Source of the DNA: Udaeobacter sp963725505 | Lineage (GTDB): Bacteria; Verrucomicrobiota; Verrucomicrobiia; Chthoniobacterales; UBA10450 | Assembly (NCBI GenBank): GCA_963725505.1 | Contig: CAVRYN010000003.1 | Span: 124,001 to 188,000 of the forward strand | Direction: 5' to 3' | Length of the DNA: 64,000 nucleotides | Shown here: one piece after another, positions 9,471 through 17,865 of the stretch | Layout of the letters: the number at the start of each line of letters is the position of its first letter | Numbering within the stretch: the stretch's first letter is position 1 | Program-made: the position numbers and the translations under genes | The notes under the pieces: model-generated | Seen by the model: only the letters and a program-made list of their open reading frames with translations | What the model was told of the DNA's origin: nothing | The model's database searches: none

Positions 9471-9494
9471 CCTCGCCTAAACACTTTAACTCCC

Positions 9495-10907
9495 CTAACC
9501 CGGAATGCCCTTGAGCATTTCGGTGTTCGTCGGGAATTTTTTGACGAACATTAGCAGACGTTGAATCGCTTCCTCCGGTTTGTGACCGGCCAGGCCGCGC
9601 CGGATGAGATTGATTTTCTCCAGCTCCCACGGTTGCAGGAGCAGTTCTTCGCGCCGCGTACCCGAGAGGAATATATCGATGGCCGGATAAATGCGCTGGT
9701 CGCTGATTTTGCGGTCGAGCACCATTTCCATGTTCCCGGTGCCTTTGAATTCCTGAAAGATCAATTCGTCCATGCGGCTGCCGGTTTCGATCAAGGCAGT
9801 AGCGACAATGGTAAGCGAGCCGGCTTCTTCGGTATTGCGCGCGGCAGCGAAAATCTTTCGCGGAATTTCCATGGCGCGGGCGTCGATGCCGCCGCTCATG
9901 GTGCGACCGCCGCCGCCCATCGCGTTGTTGAACGCGCGAGCTGTGCGCGTGATCGAGTCAAGCAGGATGAACACGTGCTTGCCCGCTTCGACGAGTCGTT
10001 TCGCGCGCTCGATGGCAAGTTGCGAGATGCGCGTGTGACTCTTGATATCGCTGTCGTTCGAACTGGCCATCAATTGCGCTGTTGGATGCGATCGGCGAAA
10101 ATCGGTCACTTCCTCCGGGCGTTCATCGACCAGAAGAATGATCAGGATCATCTCCGGGTGATTTTTTGCGACCGCATCGGCGATATGATGCAGCAGCGTT
10201 GTCTTGCCTGTGCGCGGTGGCGCGACGATCAAACCGCGCTGCCCCATGCCTAGCGGCGTCATCAAGTCCATGATCCGGGTCGTATAACGATCCGGCGCCG
10301 TCTCGAGCTTGATTTTTTTGTTCGGATTGATGGTCGTCAATTCCTCAAATGGCCGGAGACCTTGATATTTCGCCGCCTCTTCGCCGTTGATCGTCAGTAG
10401 CTTGACCAATTGCGGCCCACGGCTGCCGCGCCGGGTTTCACCGTAAATCCACATCCCGTCGCGCAAGGCGAAACGACGCACAATTTCAGGAGTGACGAAG
10501 ATGTCCAGTGGCGTCTGCACAAAGTTGCGCTTCGGATCACGCAGGAAGCCGAAGCCTTTGCCAGAAATTTCAATGATGCCTTCGCCAAACTCCGGCTCGG
10601 TCTGAACCGGTTCGCCAGTTTCGACAGCGCCCTCCACTGCTTCGCGGCCGCCTGCAGCGGGTCGATCGAGCGTCTCGACACCGACATCTGCGCCGGCGGG
10701 ATCGGCGTTTGTTGAAGAGGAATTTGGCGACTCTTCGGAATCACCGCGCCTGAACCGATCACCCCGGTCGCGGTAACGTCTTCGTGGAAATCGACGGCGC
10801 GAACGATGCTGGCGTTGCTCCGGCATGGCGGACTCAGTTTCCAGCGGTACAGGCTCGCCACCGCGAGTCCGTCCTGTGGCGGACTGGTTTTCGTTTTCTT
10901 CGTTCAT
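9495..10907 (-). CDS. rho: Transcription termination factor Rho
   Basis: 470 residues. The N-terminal about 105 residues are a disordered Arg- and Glu-rich extension (RRRFPRRRYRDRGDRFRRGD), longer than in E. coli and typical of Rho from several other phyla. The RNA-binding cold-shock fold carries GKGFGFLRDP (about 116-125). The hexameric ATPase has the P-loop APPRTGKTTLL (about 229-239), the Walker B stretch ILLVDERPEEVTDFRR and the Q-loop/R-loop core through IDIFLSGTRREELL. It uses ATP to translocate along RNA and end transcription. Apparent intrinsic terminators are few in this window, which fits a Rho-dependent genome. Confidence 0.97.
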   Translation of the reverse strand: MNEENENQSATGRTRGGEPVPLETESAMPEQRQHRSRRRFPRRRYRDRGDRFRRGDSEESPNSSSTNADPAGADVGVETLDRPAAGGREAVEGAVETGEPVQTEPEFGEGIIEISGKGFGFLRDPKRNFVQTPLDIFVTPEIVRRFALRDGMWIYGETRRGSRGPQLVKLLTINGEEAAKYQGLRPFEELTTINPNKKIKLETAPDRYTTRIMDLMTPLGMGQRGLIVAPPRTGKTTLLHHIADAVAKNHPEMILIILLVDERPEEVTDFRRSHPTAQLMASSNDSDIKSHTRISQLAIERAKRLVEAGKHVFILLDSITRTARAFNNAMGGGGRTMSGGIDARAMEIPRKIFAAARNTEEAGSLTIVATALIETGSRMDELIFQEFKGTGNMEMVLDRKISDQRIYPAIDIFLSGTRREELLLQPWELEKINLIRRGLAGHKPEEAIQRLLMFVKKFPTNTEMLKGIPG

Positions 10908-10970
10908 AAGTTAAAATTCTTCGATGCGACGGGGCAGCGCCTTAACACGTTTCCTGGAAGCAATACTTTT

Positions 10971-11726
10971 TCACGCTGGCAACCTGGCCAGCAATTCGTC
11001 GGGAATATCTAGATTTGAATAGACGTTTTGCACGTCGTCGTCCTCTTCGAGCGCGTCGCACAAGCGGAGCACCTGCTGCGCCACGGTCTCGTCACCGACC
11101 GCGACTGTAGTATCGGGGATAAACGTAAACTTTTGCCCATCGGTAGTGACGCCTGCTTTCTTGAGCGCCTCAGCTACGGCGTAGAGCTGATCGTGGGAAG
11201 TGATAATAACATACTGATCCTCCTCGGTTGTCAACTCCTCCGCGCCGGCCTCCAGAGCGATCTCCAATAGCCGGTCCTCATCAATGCCCGACCGCGGGAC
11301 GGTGATTTGGCCTTTCCGGTGGAACATGTACGAAACGCTTCCGCTCGAGGCCATGTTGCCATTGTTCTGGGTGAAAATTCTCCGAATCTCCGCTCCAGTA
11401 CGATTCTTGTTATCGGTCGCAGTTTCAACAATGATCGCCACGCCGCCGGGCGCGTAACCCTCGTAAACAATCTCGTAGAATTGTCCGCCGTCCCTGTCCT
11501 CGCCCGTGCCCCGTTTGATCGCGCGCTCGATATTATCGTTCGGCATGCTTTGCGTCCGTGCAGCCTGGATCGCGCTGCGCAGACGCGGGTTGCCACTCGG
11601 ATCGCCTCCGCCGGCCTTTGCCGCGATGGTAATTTCCTTCGATAATTTGCTGAAGATCTTGCCGCGTTTCGCGTCGATCGCGCCCTTAAACCGCTTGACC
11701 TTCGACCACTTACTATGTCCCGACAT
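10971..11726 (-). CDS. yebC: YebC/PmpR family regulator (TACO1-like)
   Basis: 251 residues from the ATG at 11726, chosen because MSGHSKWSKVKRFKGAIDAKRGKIFSKL is the canonical YebC N-terminus; a longer frame from 11780 adds unrelated residues. Later family motifs are GGGDPSGNPRLRSAI, MPNDNIERAIKRGTGE, YEGYAPGGVAIIVE and NKNRTGAEIRRIFT. Family members bind DNA or act on ribosomes stalled at polyproline; which applies here cannot be told. It lies leftward of a divergent membrane-protein gene, with rho next downstream after 63 bases. Confidence 0.95.
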   Translation of the reverse strand: MSGHSKWSKVKRFKGAIDAKRGKIFSKLSKEITIAAKAGGGDPSGNPRLRSAIQAARTQSMPNDNIERAIKRGTGEDRDGGQFYEIVYEGYAPGGVAIIVETATDNKNRTGAEIRRIFTQNNGNMASSGSVSYMFHRKGQITVPRSGIDEDRLLEIALEAGAEELTTEEDQYVIITSHDQLYAVAEALKKAGVTTDGQKFTFIPDTTVAVGDETVAQQVLRLCDALEEDDDVQNVYSNLDIPDELLARLPA

Positions 11727-11893
11727 ACGCGCGGATTCTATGCAATTGCTGATTGAGACCTGCGAATTTCCGAACAACACCTCGCCAAGAGAATGGCTAG
11801 CGAGAAGGGGAAACTAACGCGCCATATTCAATCGCAACAAGAACCGTTTGTCAAGGTGTTGCGAAGCGTTGTCACTAAGCAAATAATCTTCAA

Positions 11894-12475
11894 ATGAAAA
11901 TCCTTCTTACGGGCATTCTCGGTGGAATCGTCATGTTTATTTGGACATCCGTCGCGCACATGGCGCTGCCTCTGGGCGAAGCTGGCGTTCGCGAAATTCC
12001 AAACGAACCGGCCGTCCTCAGTGCCATGCAGAGCAATATCGGCGACCAAACCGGTCTTTACATTTTTCCTGGATCCGACGTTGGCAACAACGCAACCCGG
12101 GAGGAAAAGAACGAGGCAATGAAACACATGGCCGAAAGAATGGCGGCCAACCCTTCCGGCATTCTCATGTATCACGCGCCCGGGCGTCCGTTCACGATTG
12201 GCAAATGCCTCGGGATCGAATTCGGCACCGAACTGCTCGAAGCCATTTTGGTCGTTTTTCTTTTGGCGCAAACGCGCATTGTGAGCTTTGCTGGCCGTGT
12301 CGGTTTCGTGCTGGCTACCGGAATCCTGGCGGCCATCACGACGAACATTTCCTACTGGAATTGGTACGGCTTCCCCGGTGTTTACACTGCCAGTTACATG
12401 CTCATCCAGATCGTCGGATTCCTTCTTGTGGGAGTTGCTGCCGCGCTCATCCTGCCAAAGCGCGCTTCCCACTGA
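11894..12475 (+). CDS. Small polytopic membrane protein of unknown function
   Basis: 193 residues. One N-terminal membrane segment or uncleaved signal (LLTGILGGIVMFIWTSVAHM) is followed by a hydrophilic 80-residue region that probably faces the periplasm, with MPERM-like Met/Lys-rich sequence. Three more hydrophobic helices come after it, ending in PKR. I do not recognise a named domain. The protein stands alone between yebC (divergent) and a convergent secreted protein. Upstream TTGCGA and AATAAT 17 bases apart would resemble a promoter, but they sit so close to the ATG that the mRNA would be leaderless. Confidence 0.7.
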   Translation: MKILLTGILGGIVMFIWTSVAHMALPLGEAGVREIPNEPAVLSAMQSNIGDQTGLYIFPGSDVGNNATREEKNEAMKHMAERMAANPSGILMYHAPGRPFTIGKCLGIEFGTELLEAILVVFLLAQTRIVSFAGRVGFVLATGILAAITTNISYWNWYGFPGVYTASYMLIQIVGFLLVGVAAALILPKRASH

Positions 12476-12484
12476 CGCGAATCG

Positions 12485-12901
12485 CTAAGGTTTCGCACGA
12501 AGTTCCCGCACGGTTAGTGCCGGCCGGCCCTTCACGGTTCCATACGTTGCTTCAGCTTTGCCATCGCTACGTTTGAAGCGCCGTTCCTTAGCGGTGTTGT
12601 CCGGCGTCCACGTGGTCCTGGCAGCGTTTGCCTTCAGGAATCTCATGATCTCCTTTTCGGAAAGATCGGTGCCCTTCACGTTGAAATACGTTTCCGAAAC
12701 GCTCCGGCCATTAGCAAAGATCACCTCGTAAAGGTAGCGATCTTTATGGTAAAGAACGCTGACCGTTCCGTCGTCACGCAAACGTCGCTGCACCAGGTTG
12801 CCGTATGAGTCCTCAACTTTGTCGCTACCGTCGCCCAAATTCGCCCAGCTGCAGGTCGAGGTTACGATAATCGCCAGAAGAATGAGGCGGAATTGCTTCA
12901 C
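12485..12901 (-). CDS. Secreted hypothetical protein
   Basis: 138 residues with a clear signal peptide (MKQFRLILLAIIVTSTCSWA). The mature part is polar: DSYGNLVQRRLRDDGTVSVLYHKDRYLYEVIFANGRSVSETYF forms short strand-like repeats, followed by a Lys/Arg-rich C-terminal half. I recognise no domain. It is divergent from the GNAT gene and convergent with the upstream membrane protein, separated by 9 bases. Confidence 0.65.
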   Translation of the reverse strand: MKQFRLILLAIIVTSTCSWANLGDGSDKVEDSYGNLVQRRLRDDGTVSVLYHKDRYLYEVIFANGRSVSETYFNVKGTDLSEKEIMRFLKANAARTTWTPDNTAKERRFKRSDGKAEATYGTVKGRPALTVRELRAKP

Positions 12902-12997
12902 ATTGTTTCAGTCGGACAATTTGCAGAAATCTGCAACCGCATTCGCGCAATCCTCACTCAAAAAGCGCCGCATCGTGCTAGAGTTCCCGGCTACAAC

Positions 12998-13423
12998 ATG
13001 AGGGGCATCATCGAGACGCGAGAATTTTCCATCAGCGATTACGACGCGGCGCTTCAGGTCTGGCAGCGCGTCGAAGGTCTTGAGATCGCCGAGGGTGACG
13101 ACAGGGAAGGCGTCGCTCAATTTCTCGCGCGGAACCCAGGGCTGAGCAGAGTGGCGGTTGCCGGATCGGCAATTGTTGGGGTCGCGTTATGCGGTCACGA
13201 TGGACGCCGCGGACACATTTATCATCTGGCAGTTGATCCCGCTTATCAGGGACGAGGGCTCGGTAAGCGCCTGCTGGATGAGTGCCTCGATGGCTTACGC
13301 ACGGCCGGGGTGCAACGCGTTATTATCCTGGTGGCAGACGATAACCAGCGCGGAGCTGAATTCTGGAAGCATCATGGCTGGGAGGAAATTCCTGGCGCTG
13401 TTCCGATGGGAATTGATCTTTAG
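12998..13423 (+). CDS. GNAT family N-acetyltransferase
   Basis: 141 residues from the ATG at 12998. A longer frame from 12893 overlaps the divergent gene and adds no family sequence. The acetyl-CoA loop is clear: YHLAVDPAYQGRGLGKRLLDECLDGL, with the Q/RxxGxG/A core QGRGLG. The C-terminal motif NQRGAEFWKHHGWEEIPG is typical of motif B. It transfers an acetyl group from acetyl-CoA to an amine; its length and pattern resemble RimI/YpeA-type enzymes, but the substrate is unknown. Confidence 0.88.
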   Translation: MRGIIETREFSISDYDAALQVWQRVEGLEIAEGDDREGVAQFLARNPGLSRVAVAGSAIVGVALCGHDGRRGHIYHLAVDPAYQGRGLGKRLLDECLDGLRTAGVQRVIILVADDNQRGAEFWKHHGWEEIPGAVPMGIDL

Positions 13424-13465
13424 GCAATGCAGCGATTGGTGAGTCTAAGATCATAACCACAGCCT

Positions 13466-14584
13466 GTGAAGGTAGGCGGCAAATATTTTCGAACCATCTG
13501 GCTTAAACCGGAGGATGAACGCGTCGTTCAGCTGATCGACCAGCGATTTTTGCCGCATCGTTTCGTCATCGAAGAAGTCCGCACGGTCGAGCAGATGGCG
13601 ACGGCAATTCGTGAAATGCGTGTTCGCGGAGCGGGATTGCTCGGCGCAAGCGCAGGATACGGGATGTATCTTGCAGCAGTTGAGGCTGCGTCACGTCCTA
13701 CGTCTTCAAAATTCGATGACCACATGGCCCGGGCAGCGAAACAACTCAAGGCGACAAGACCAACAGCAGTCAATCTTTCCTGGGCGATCGAGCGGCAGCT
13801 AAAGAGCATCGGCCATGGACAAACCGCAGAAAAGAAGATCGCACTTGCTCTGAGCACGGCCGGACTGATCGCCAAAGAAGATGAAGAGCATTGTCGAATG
13901 ATTGGGCAACATGGTTTGAAGCTTGTTCAGGAAATCGCTCAAAAGAAGATCGGAAAGCCTGTCAATGTGCTGACCCATTGCAACGCGGGATGGCTGGCGT
14001 TTGTCGATTACGGTTCCGCGACCGCGCCGATTTACGCCGCGCACGACTGCGGGTTTCCGGTCCACGTATGGGTGGCTGAGACCAGACCCAGAAATCAGGG
14101 CTCAAAGCTCACCGCCTGGGAACTCGGCGAGCATGGCGTGCCACACACGGTAATCGCGGACAGTGCAGCAGGCCATTTGATGCAACATGGCGAAGTCGAC
14201 CTGGTGATTGTTGGGACCGATCGCACCACGTACACGGGAGATGTTGCAAATAAGATCGGGACATATCTAAAGGCGCTGGCGGCGAAGCAGAACAATGTTC
14301 CTTTCTACGTCGCACTGCCTTCGACTTCCTTTGACTGGAAGATGCGGGACGGGTTGAAAGAAATTCCGATCGAACAGCGCGGCGCGGAAGAAATAAAACA
14401 CGCTGATGGATGGTTTGATGGACAGCGGATCGAAGTGCGCATTGCACCAAGGGGGAGTCCCGCCGCAAACTATGGATTTGATGTTACGCCGAGACACTTG
14501 GTGACCGGACTGATTACCGAACGCGGCGTGTGCGAAGCAAACGAGAAAAGTATTTTCTCCCTTTTTCCTGAGCACGCACTGTGA
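13466..14584 (+). CDS. mtnA: S-methyl-5-thioribose-1-phosphate isomerase
   Basis: 372 residues from a GTG start. MtnA converts methylthioribose 1-phosphate to methylthioribulose 1-phosphate in 5'-methylthioadenosine recycling. It shows the eIF2B-like fold with MRVRGAGLLGASAGYG (about 51-66), the catalytic cysteine in LTHCNAGWLAFVDYGSA (C172), the catalytic aspartate in VGTDRTTYTGDVANKIGTY (D252) and PFYVALPSTSFDW. The usual RGAPAIG is RGAGLLG here. Its TGA overlaps the GTG start of the class II aldolase gene (GTGA), so the two are coupled. No mtnK or mtnP is present nearby. Confidence 0.93.
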   Translation: MKVGGKYFRTIWLKPEDERVVQLIDQRFLPHRFVIEEVRTVEQMATAIREMRVRGAGLLGASAGYGMYLAAVEAASRPTSSKFDDHMARAAKQLKATRPTAVNLSWAIERQLKSIGHGQTAEKKIALALSTAGLIAKEDEEHCRMIGQHGLKLVQEIAQKKIGKPVNVLTHCNAGWLAFVDYGSATAPIYAAHDCGFPVHVWVAETRPRNQGSKLTAWELGEHGVPHTVIADSAAGHLMQHGEVDLVIVGTDRTTYTGDVANKIGTYLKALAAKQNNVPFYVALPSTSFDWKMRDGLKEIPIEQRGAEEIKHADGWFDGQRIEVRIAPRGSPAANYGFDVTPRHLVTGLITERGVCEANEKSIFSLFPEHAL

Positions 14585-15219
14585 GCGAATACGTAAAGTT
14601 CACATGTGAACGCACAAACGCGGAGTTCACTCCGTTCGATGGATTTGCCGAATTGAATGCATACAGGCGGCAGCTTCGTGAGTTGCGACTGATTGGCGTG
14701 GACTCTAATGGTGTTGGATTCGGCAACCTGAGCGTGCGAGACGGCGCGACCAAAAATTTTTATATCACCGGATCGGCGACTGCTGGAATACCTGAACTGA
14801 CGCTGGCGAATTGCGCGAAAGTCCTGGCTTACAATTTCGAAAGGAACTGGGTGGGATATGAAGGGTCAACGATTCCTTCGTCGGAATCGTTGACGCATGC
14901 TGCGATTTACGAATCCGATGCAAAGCTCGGGGCGGTTGTTCATTGCCACGATTCGCGATCGTGGGCGGTTATTCTAAATCAGGCTCCGACAACGTCGAAG
15001 ACCGTTAAGTACGGCACACCGGAAATGGCGTACGAAATAATGCGGCTGTTCAGAGTGACCGATCTGCACAGCAGAAGGATTCTTGCCATGGCCGGGCACG
15101 AAGGAGGTATTGTCACGTTCGGCAGAGACCTTGAAGAGGCATTTGCTGTTCTAATGCATGAGCGAAAGGAATCATCTCCTTGCGTTGACAGCGCTTTCCA
15201 TAAACGTACTCCTGCGTGA
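14581..15219 (+). CDS. Class II aldolase/adducin family protein (MtnB- or Ald2-like)
   Basis: 212 residues. GNLSVR (about 48-53), the ESLTHAAIY segment and metal-binding HCH (about 121-123) identify the class II aldolase/adducin fold. Because mtnA precedes it with a GTGA overlap, the substrate is likely methylthioribulose 1-phosphate. It could be the MtnB dehydratase of the methionine salvage cycle, or an aldolase that yields dihydroxyacetone phosphate and 2-methylthioacetaldehyde, as in DHAP-shunt pathways. No other salvage genes are present to decide. Its TGA overlaps the GTG of the following oxidoreductase. Confidence 0.85.
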   Translation: MSEYVKFTCERTNAEFTPFDGFAELNAYRRQLRELRLIGVDSNGVGFGNLSVRDGATKNFYITGSATAGIPELTLANCAKVLAYNFERNWVGYEGSTIPSSESLTHAAIYESDAKLGAVVHCHDSRSWAVILNQAPTTSKTVKYGTPEMAYEIMRLFRVTDLHSRRILAMAGHEGGIVTFGRDLEEAFAVLMHERKESSPCVDSAFHKRTPA

Positions 15220-16211
15220 CGACAACTGAATTTCCTGAACAACACCACCGGCGGTGCGTTACCCGGCGAACGTTTCTTGGCATGAGCCTGGCAAGTGGAG
15301 CCGCGCTTTTGGCGGGGAAATCCGATGTGATCTTTGGAGCTCAATCATCAACAACACCAAAAATGGCTATGAACACGACTTTTAAATTGGGTGGCGACCT
15401 CACACTGAACCGGCTTGGTTTTGGCGCAATGCGTATCACCGGCGAAGGCATTTGGGGCTGGCCGCCCGATCGAGCGAACGCACTCAAGGTTCTCAGACGC
15501 GCAACCGACCTGGGCGTCGATTTGATCGACACAGCCGATGCGTACGGGCCGGACACGAGCGAATTGCTCATAGCCGAAGCGCTCCATCCTTATCCGAAGG
15601 GACTCGTCATCGCGACAAAAGGCGGCCTCACACGGCCGGGACCCGGGGAGTGGGTGCCAAATTGCCGTCCCGAACATCTTAAACAAGCTGTCGAAGGAAG
15701 TTTGAAGCGGCTGCGTCTCGAGCGGATCGATTTGTATCAATTGCACACTGTCGATCCCAGGGTCCCTGTTGAGGAATCGCTCGGCGCGCTCAAGCAAATG
15801 CAAGATGCCGGCAAAATCCGGCACATCGGATTATCCAACGTCGAGCCAGACGAAATCACACGTGCCCGCAAGATCGTTCCGATCGTCAGCGTGCAGAACC
15901 GTTACAACATTGAGGATCGCAAATCGGAAAACGTGCTGGCCTATTGTGAGAAAGAGAACCTTGGGTTCTTGCCATGGTTTCCAATCGGGGGAGGCGGCGG
16001 TTTGAAACCCGAAAACCCGCTGAATGCGGCGGCCAAAGCGCACGGTGTGAGCGTGTACCAAGTCGCGGTGGCGTGGCTTTTGGAGCGATCACCTGTCATG
16101 CTTCCGATCCCGGGGACATCGTCTTTGACGCACTTGGAAGAAAACGTCGCCGCTGCAAAACTCAAGCTGACTCCGGAAGAATGGAAAGCGATCGACGCCA
16201 TCGCTGGCTAG
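15216..16211 (+). CDS. Aldo/keto reductase with twin-arginine signal
   Basis: 331 residues. The NADPH-dependent (alpha/beta)8-barrel carries the catalytic tetrad: D105 and Y110 in DTADAYG, K135 in ATKGG, H177 in QLHTVD. The C-terminal cofactor site includes PIPGTSSLTHLEEN. The first about 45 residues look like a Tat signal (TRRTFLGMSLASGAALLAG), yet a second start at Met49/Met51 would give MNTTFKLGGDLTLNRLGFG, the typical N-terminus of a cytoplasmic member. It is the third gene of the coupled mtnA-aldolase set and could reduce an aldehyde made there if the short form is produced. Confidence 0.88.
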   Translation: MTTTEFPEQHHRRCVTRRTFLGMSLASGAALLAGKSDVIFGAQSSTTPKMAMNTTFKLGGDLTLNRLGFGAMRITGEGIWGWPPDRANALKVLRRATDLGVDLIDTADAYGPDTSELLIAEALHPYPKGLVIATKGGLTRPGPGEWVPNCRPEHLKQAVEGSLKRLRLERIDLYQLHTVDPRVPVEESLGALKQMQDAGKIRHIGLSNVEPDEITRARKIVPIVSVQNRYNIEDRKSENVLAYCEKENLGFLPWFPIGGGGGLKPENPLNAAAKAHGVSVYQVAVAWLLERSPVMLPIPGTSSLTHLEENVAAAKLKLTPEEWKAIDAIAG

Positions 16212-16321
16212 CTCGAGACCGGGATTAGAAGTCAGCGGGCCAGACGCTCAGAGGTCAAACCACTGCGAGGGATTGCTTCGCAACAGATGTGAGGTACGGG
16301 AGCTACCGGTCCACCCCGGTT

Positions 16322-16813
16322 CTAAGGGGTTGGTGTTGGTGTAGGTGTGGGTGAGATGAACGGAAAGGGTGTACCGGTTGCGGCAGGCGTAGGAGTGATG
16401 AACACAATATTTTGATCATTACCGCCGCCGCCTTCATTGGATTCTTTTCTGTAGCTGATGAACAGCGTCGCACCGGTCACCGGCGCGACCGTCACCTGGG
16501 CCGGACCCGCGATTATCGTGCGGTTAGTAATTTCCGGAAAATTTTGCGCATTGCTTCCCGTACTCAAGTCGATCCGTATCGCGGCGAGAACATTGGCCGT
16601 CCCACCATTTTCGCCGGTGAACGTGACCGAAACGACAGCGCGATCAGTTCCGCCTTCTTGGGAGAAATTTTTGATGTTAAGAACCTGCTCATCATGCACC
16701 GTGATCATCAGAGGCGAAGTCGTGATAAGCTTGCTCTTCCATGGATGAGCAAACGCAAGGCTCGCGCCAGCGAGCATCACGACGGCAATCAAACATCGAG
16801 CGGCGATTTTCAT
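16322..16813 (-). CDS. Secreted protein with Thr-Pro tail, function unknown
   Basis: 163 residues from the ATG at 16813, which begins a good signal peptide (MKIAARCLIAVVMLAGASLAFA); an upstream ATG at 16828 adds five residues. The mature domain of about 110 residues is strand-rich and resembles an Ig-like or pilus-type beta-sandwich only in general character (VVSVTFTGENGGTANVLAAI). The C-terminus is a low-complexity PTPTPTPTP tail after a glycine run, perhaps a surface spacer. No anchor follows it. Confidence 0.6.
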   Translation of the reverse strand: MKIAARCLIAVVMLAGASLAFAHPWKSKLITTSPLMITVHDEQVLNIKNFSQEGGTDRAVVSVTFTGENGGTANVLAAIRIDLSTGSNAQNFPEITNRTIIAGPAQVTVAPVTGATLFISYRKESNEGGGGNDQNIVFITPTPAATGTPFPFISPTPTPTPTP

Positions 16814-16892
16814 GCTAAAAACATACATGCTGTTTCAGCCGAAGCCAACTGCAATCACGTATCACGCATCGCGCATCCGGAATCACGCGCCC

Positions 16893-17186
16893 CTATTTGA
16901 TCTTCGCGAGAATGCCTTCCATCTCTTTCCGGCGGAAAGCGCGCAAAGTATGACTCTTGACGTTGCCAAGTGAGCCGATCTTAAGCATGAACGCGCTCAT
17001 CGTCTCGTCATCGGCCGCTTCAAACACCACCACGGCGTCATAAGCGCCCATCGTCCAGAATTCCTCCACGATCTTCATCCCCATTTTCTCCGCCTCAGCT
17101 ATCGCAGCTTCGCCGCGCTTAACCGTGTCCTTGATGTTGCGAATCCCTTGATCCGTAAACTGAATCAGCCCGACATAAGTAGCCAT
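16893..17186 (-). CDS. GYD domain protein
   Basis: 97 residues, the full length of the GYD family: MATYVGLIQFTDQGIRNIKDT at the start and WTMGAYDAVVVFEAADDETM, which contains the family-defining G-x-YD (GAYD). It belongs to the dimeric alpha/beta-barrel superfamily; the function is unknown. It has a purine-rich ribosome binding site (AGGAA) before the ATG. The 143 bases to the divergent gene at 17330 hold the promoters of both genes. Confidence 0.88.
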   Translation of the reverse strand: MATYVGLIQFTDQGIRNIKDTVKRGEAAIAEAEKMGMKIVEEFWTMGAYDAVVVFEAADDETMSAFMLKIGSLGNVKSHTLRAFRRKEMEGILAKIK

Positions 17187-17329
17187 GATTGTTATTCCTT
17201 TCCTGTTGTTCCACCTGAAAGATTATTGCAAATTCTCGTCGGCGCAAAGACGGGGGACTCATTGTATACAGCGTCGCTACCGACCGAGAATTAACACGCG
17301 GTGGCGACCCCCGTTGAACTGATCTAACG

Positions 17330-17827
17330 ATGGAACCTGGCGAAGCTCTTGGCATTGCGGCGCAGATCGCGGTCGCGCTGGCTGGTTTTGCCGGCGTCGT
17401 TGTCGTTTTCCGGCGCGAATCGATTCACGAATGGTCGCTGATCGATAAGTTCCGACTCCGACTTTTGTTGAGCAATTCAATCCTGCCACTGGGCCTTTGC
17501 ATGATTGGATTACTGTTGCTCACGATTAAACCGATGCCGCCAGGAATCTGGAGATTGTGCAGCGGGTTCGCATTCGTGGTTTCTTTGCTGTTCGCGATTA
17601 CGATGACGAAGATCCTTCGTCGTTTGGATCTGCGACAGATACAACGTGAGCGCACCACCCGGTTCGTTTTTTATCTGTTCGGAACCTTCGGGATAGCAGC
17701 AAACCTCTTGCAACTGTACAACACTGCCTTCCTCGGCGCATTCTGGCCATTCTTCGCGGGGATTGTCTTCCAACTTGTCACCGCCATGCTCCAGTTTGCG
17801 CGGATCATTCTCTCGCCGTCTGAATAG
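17330..17827 (+). CDS. Four-helix membrane protein of unknown function
   Basis: 165 residues with four hydrophobic helices (about 8-28, 45-68, 75-95, 112-160 in two parts). EALGIAAQIAVALAGFAGVVVVFR at the N-terminus recurs in uncharacterised bacterial membrane proteins. No catalytic motif is visible. The gene stands alone, converging with the KirBac gene over 38 bases. Confidence 0.7.
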   Translation: MEPGEALGIAAQIAVALAGFAGVVVVFRRESIHEWSLIDKFRLRLLLSNSILPLGLCMIGLLLLTIKPMPPGIWRLCSGFAFVVSLLFAITMTKILRRLDLRQIQRERTTRFVFYLFGTFGIAANLLQLYNTAFLGAFWPFFAGIVFQLVTAMLQFARIILSPSE

Positions 17828-17865
17828 AGTAACGACTGTGTGGAATTCGATTCTAGCGTAGCGGC

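Noticed and set aside
9466..9494. Intrinsic terminator between glnE and rho
   Set aside because: Only a short GGCGA/TCGCC stem without a T tract; not strong enough to call.
11828..12472. 214-codon leftward frame opposite the membrane protein gene
   Set aside because: It is the antisense of a frame with clear membrane helices and has low-complexity His/Arg/Asn composition; a shadow.
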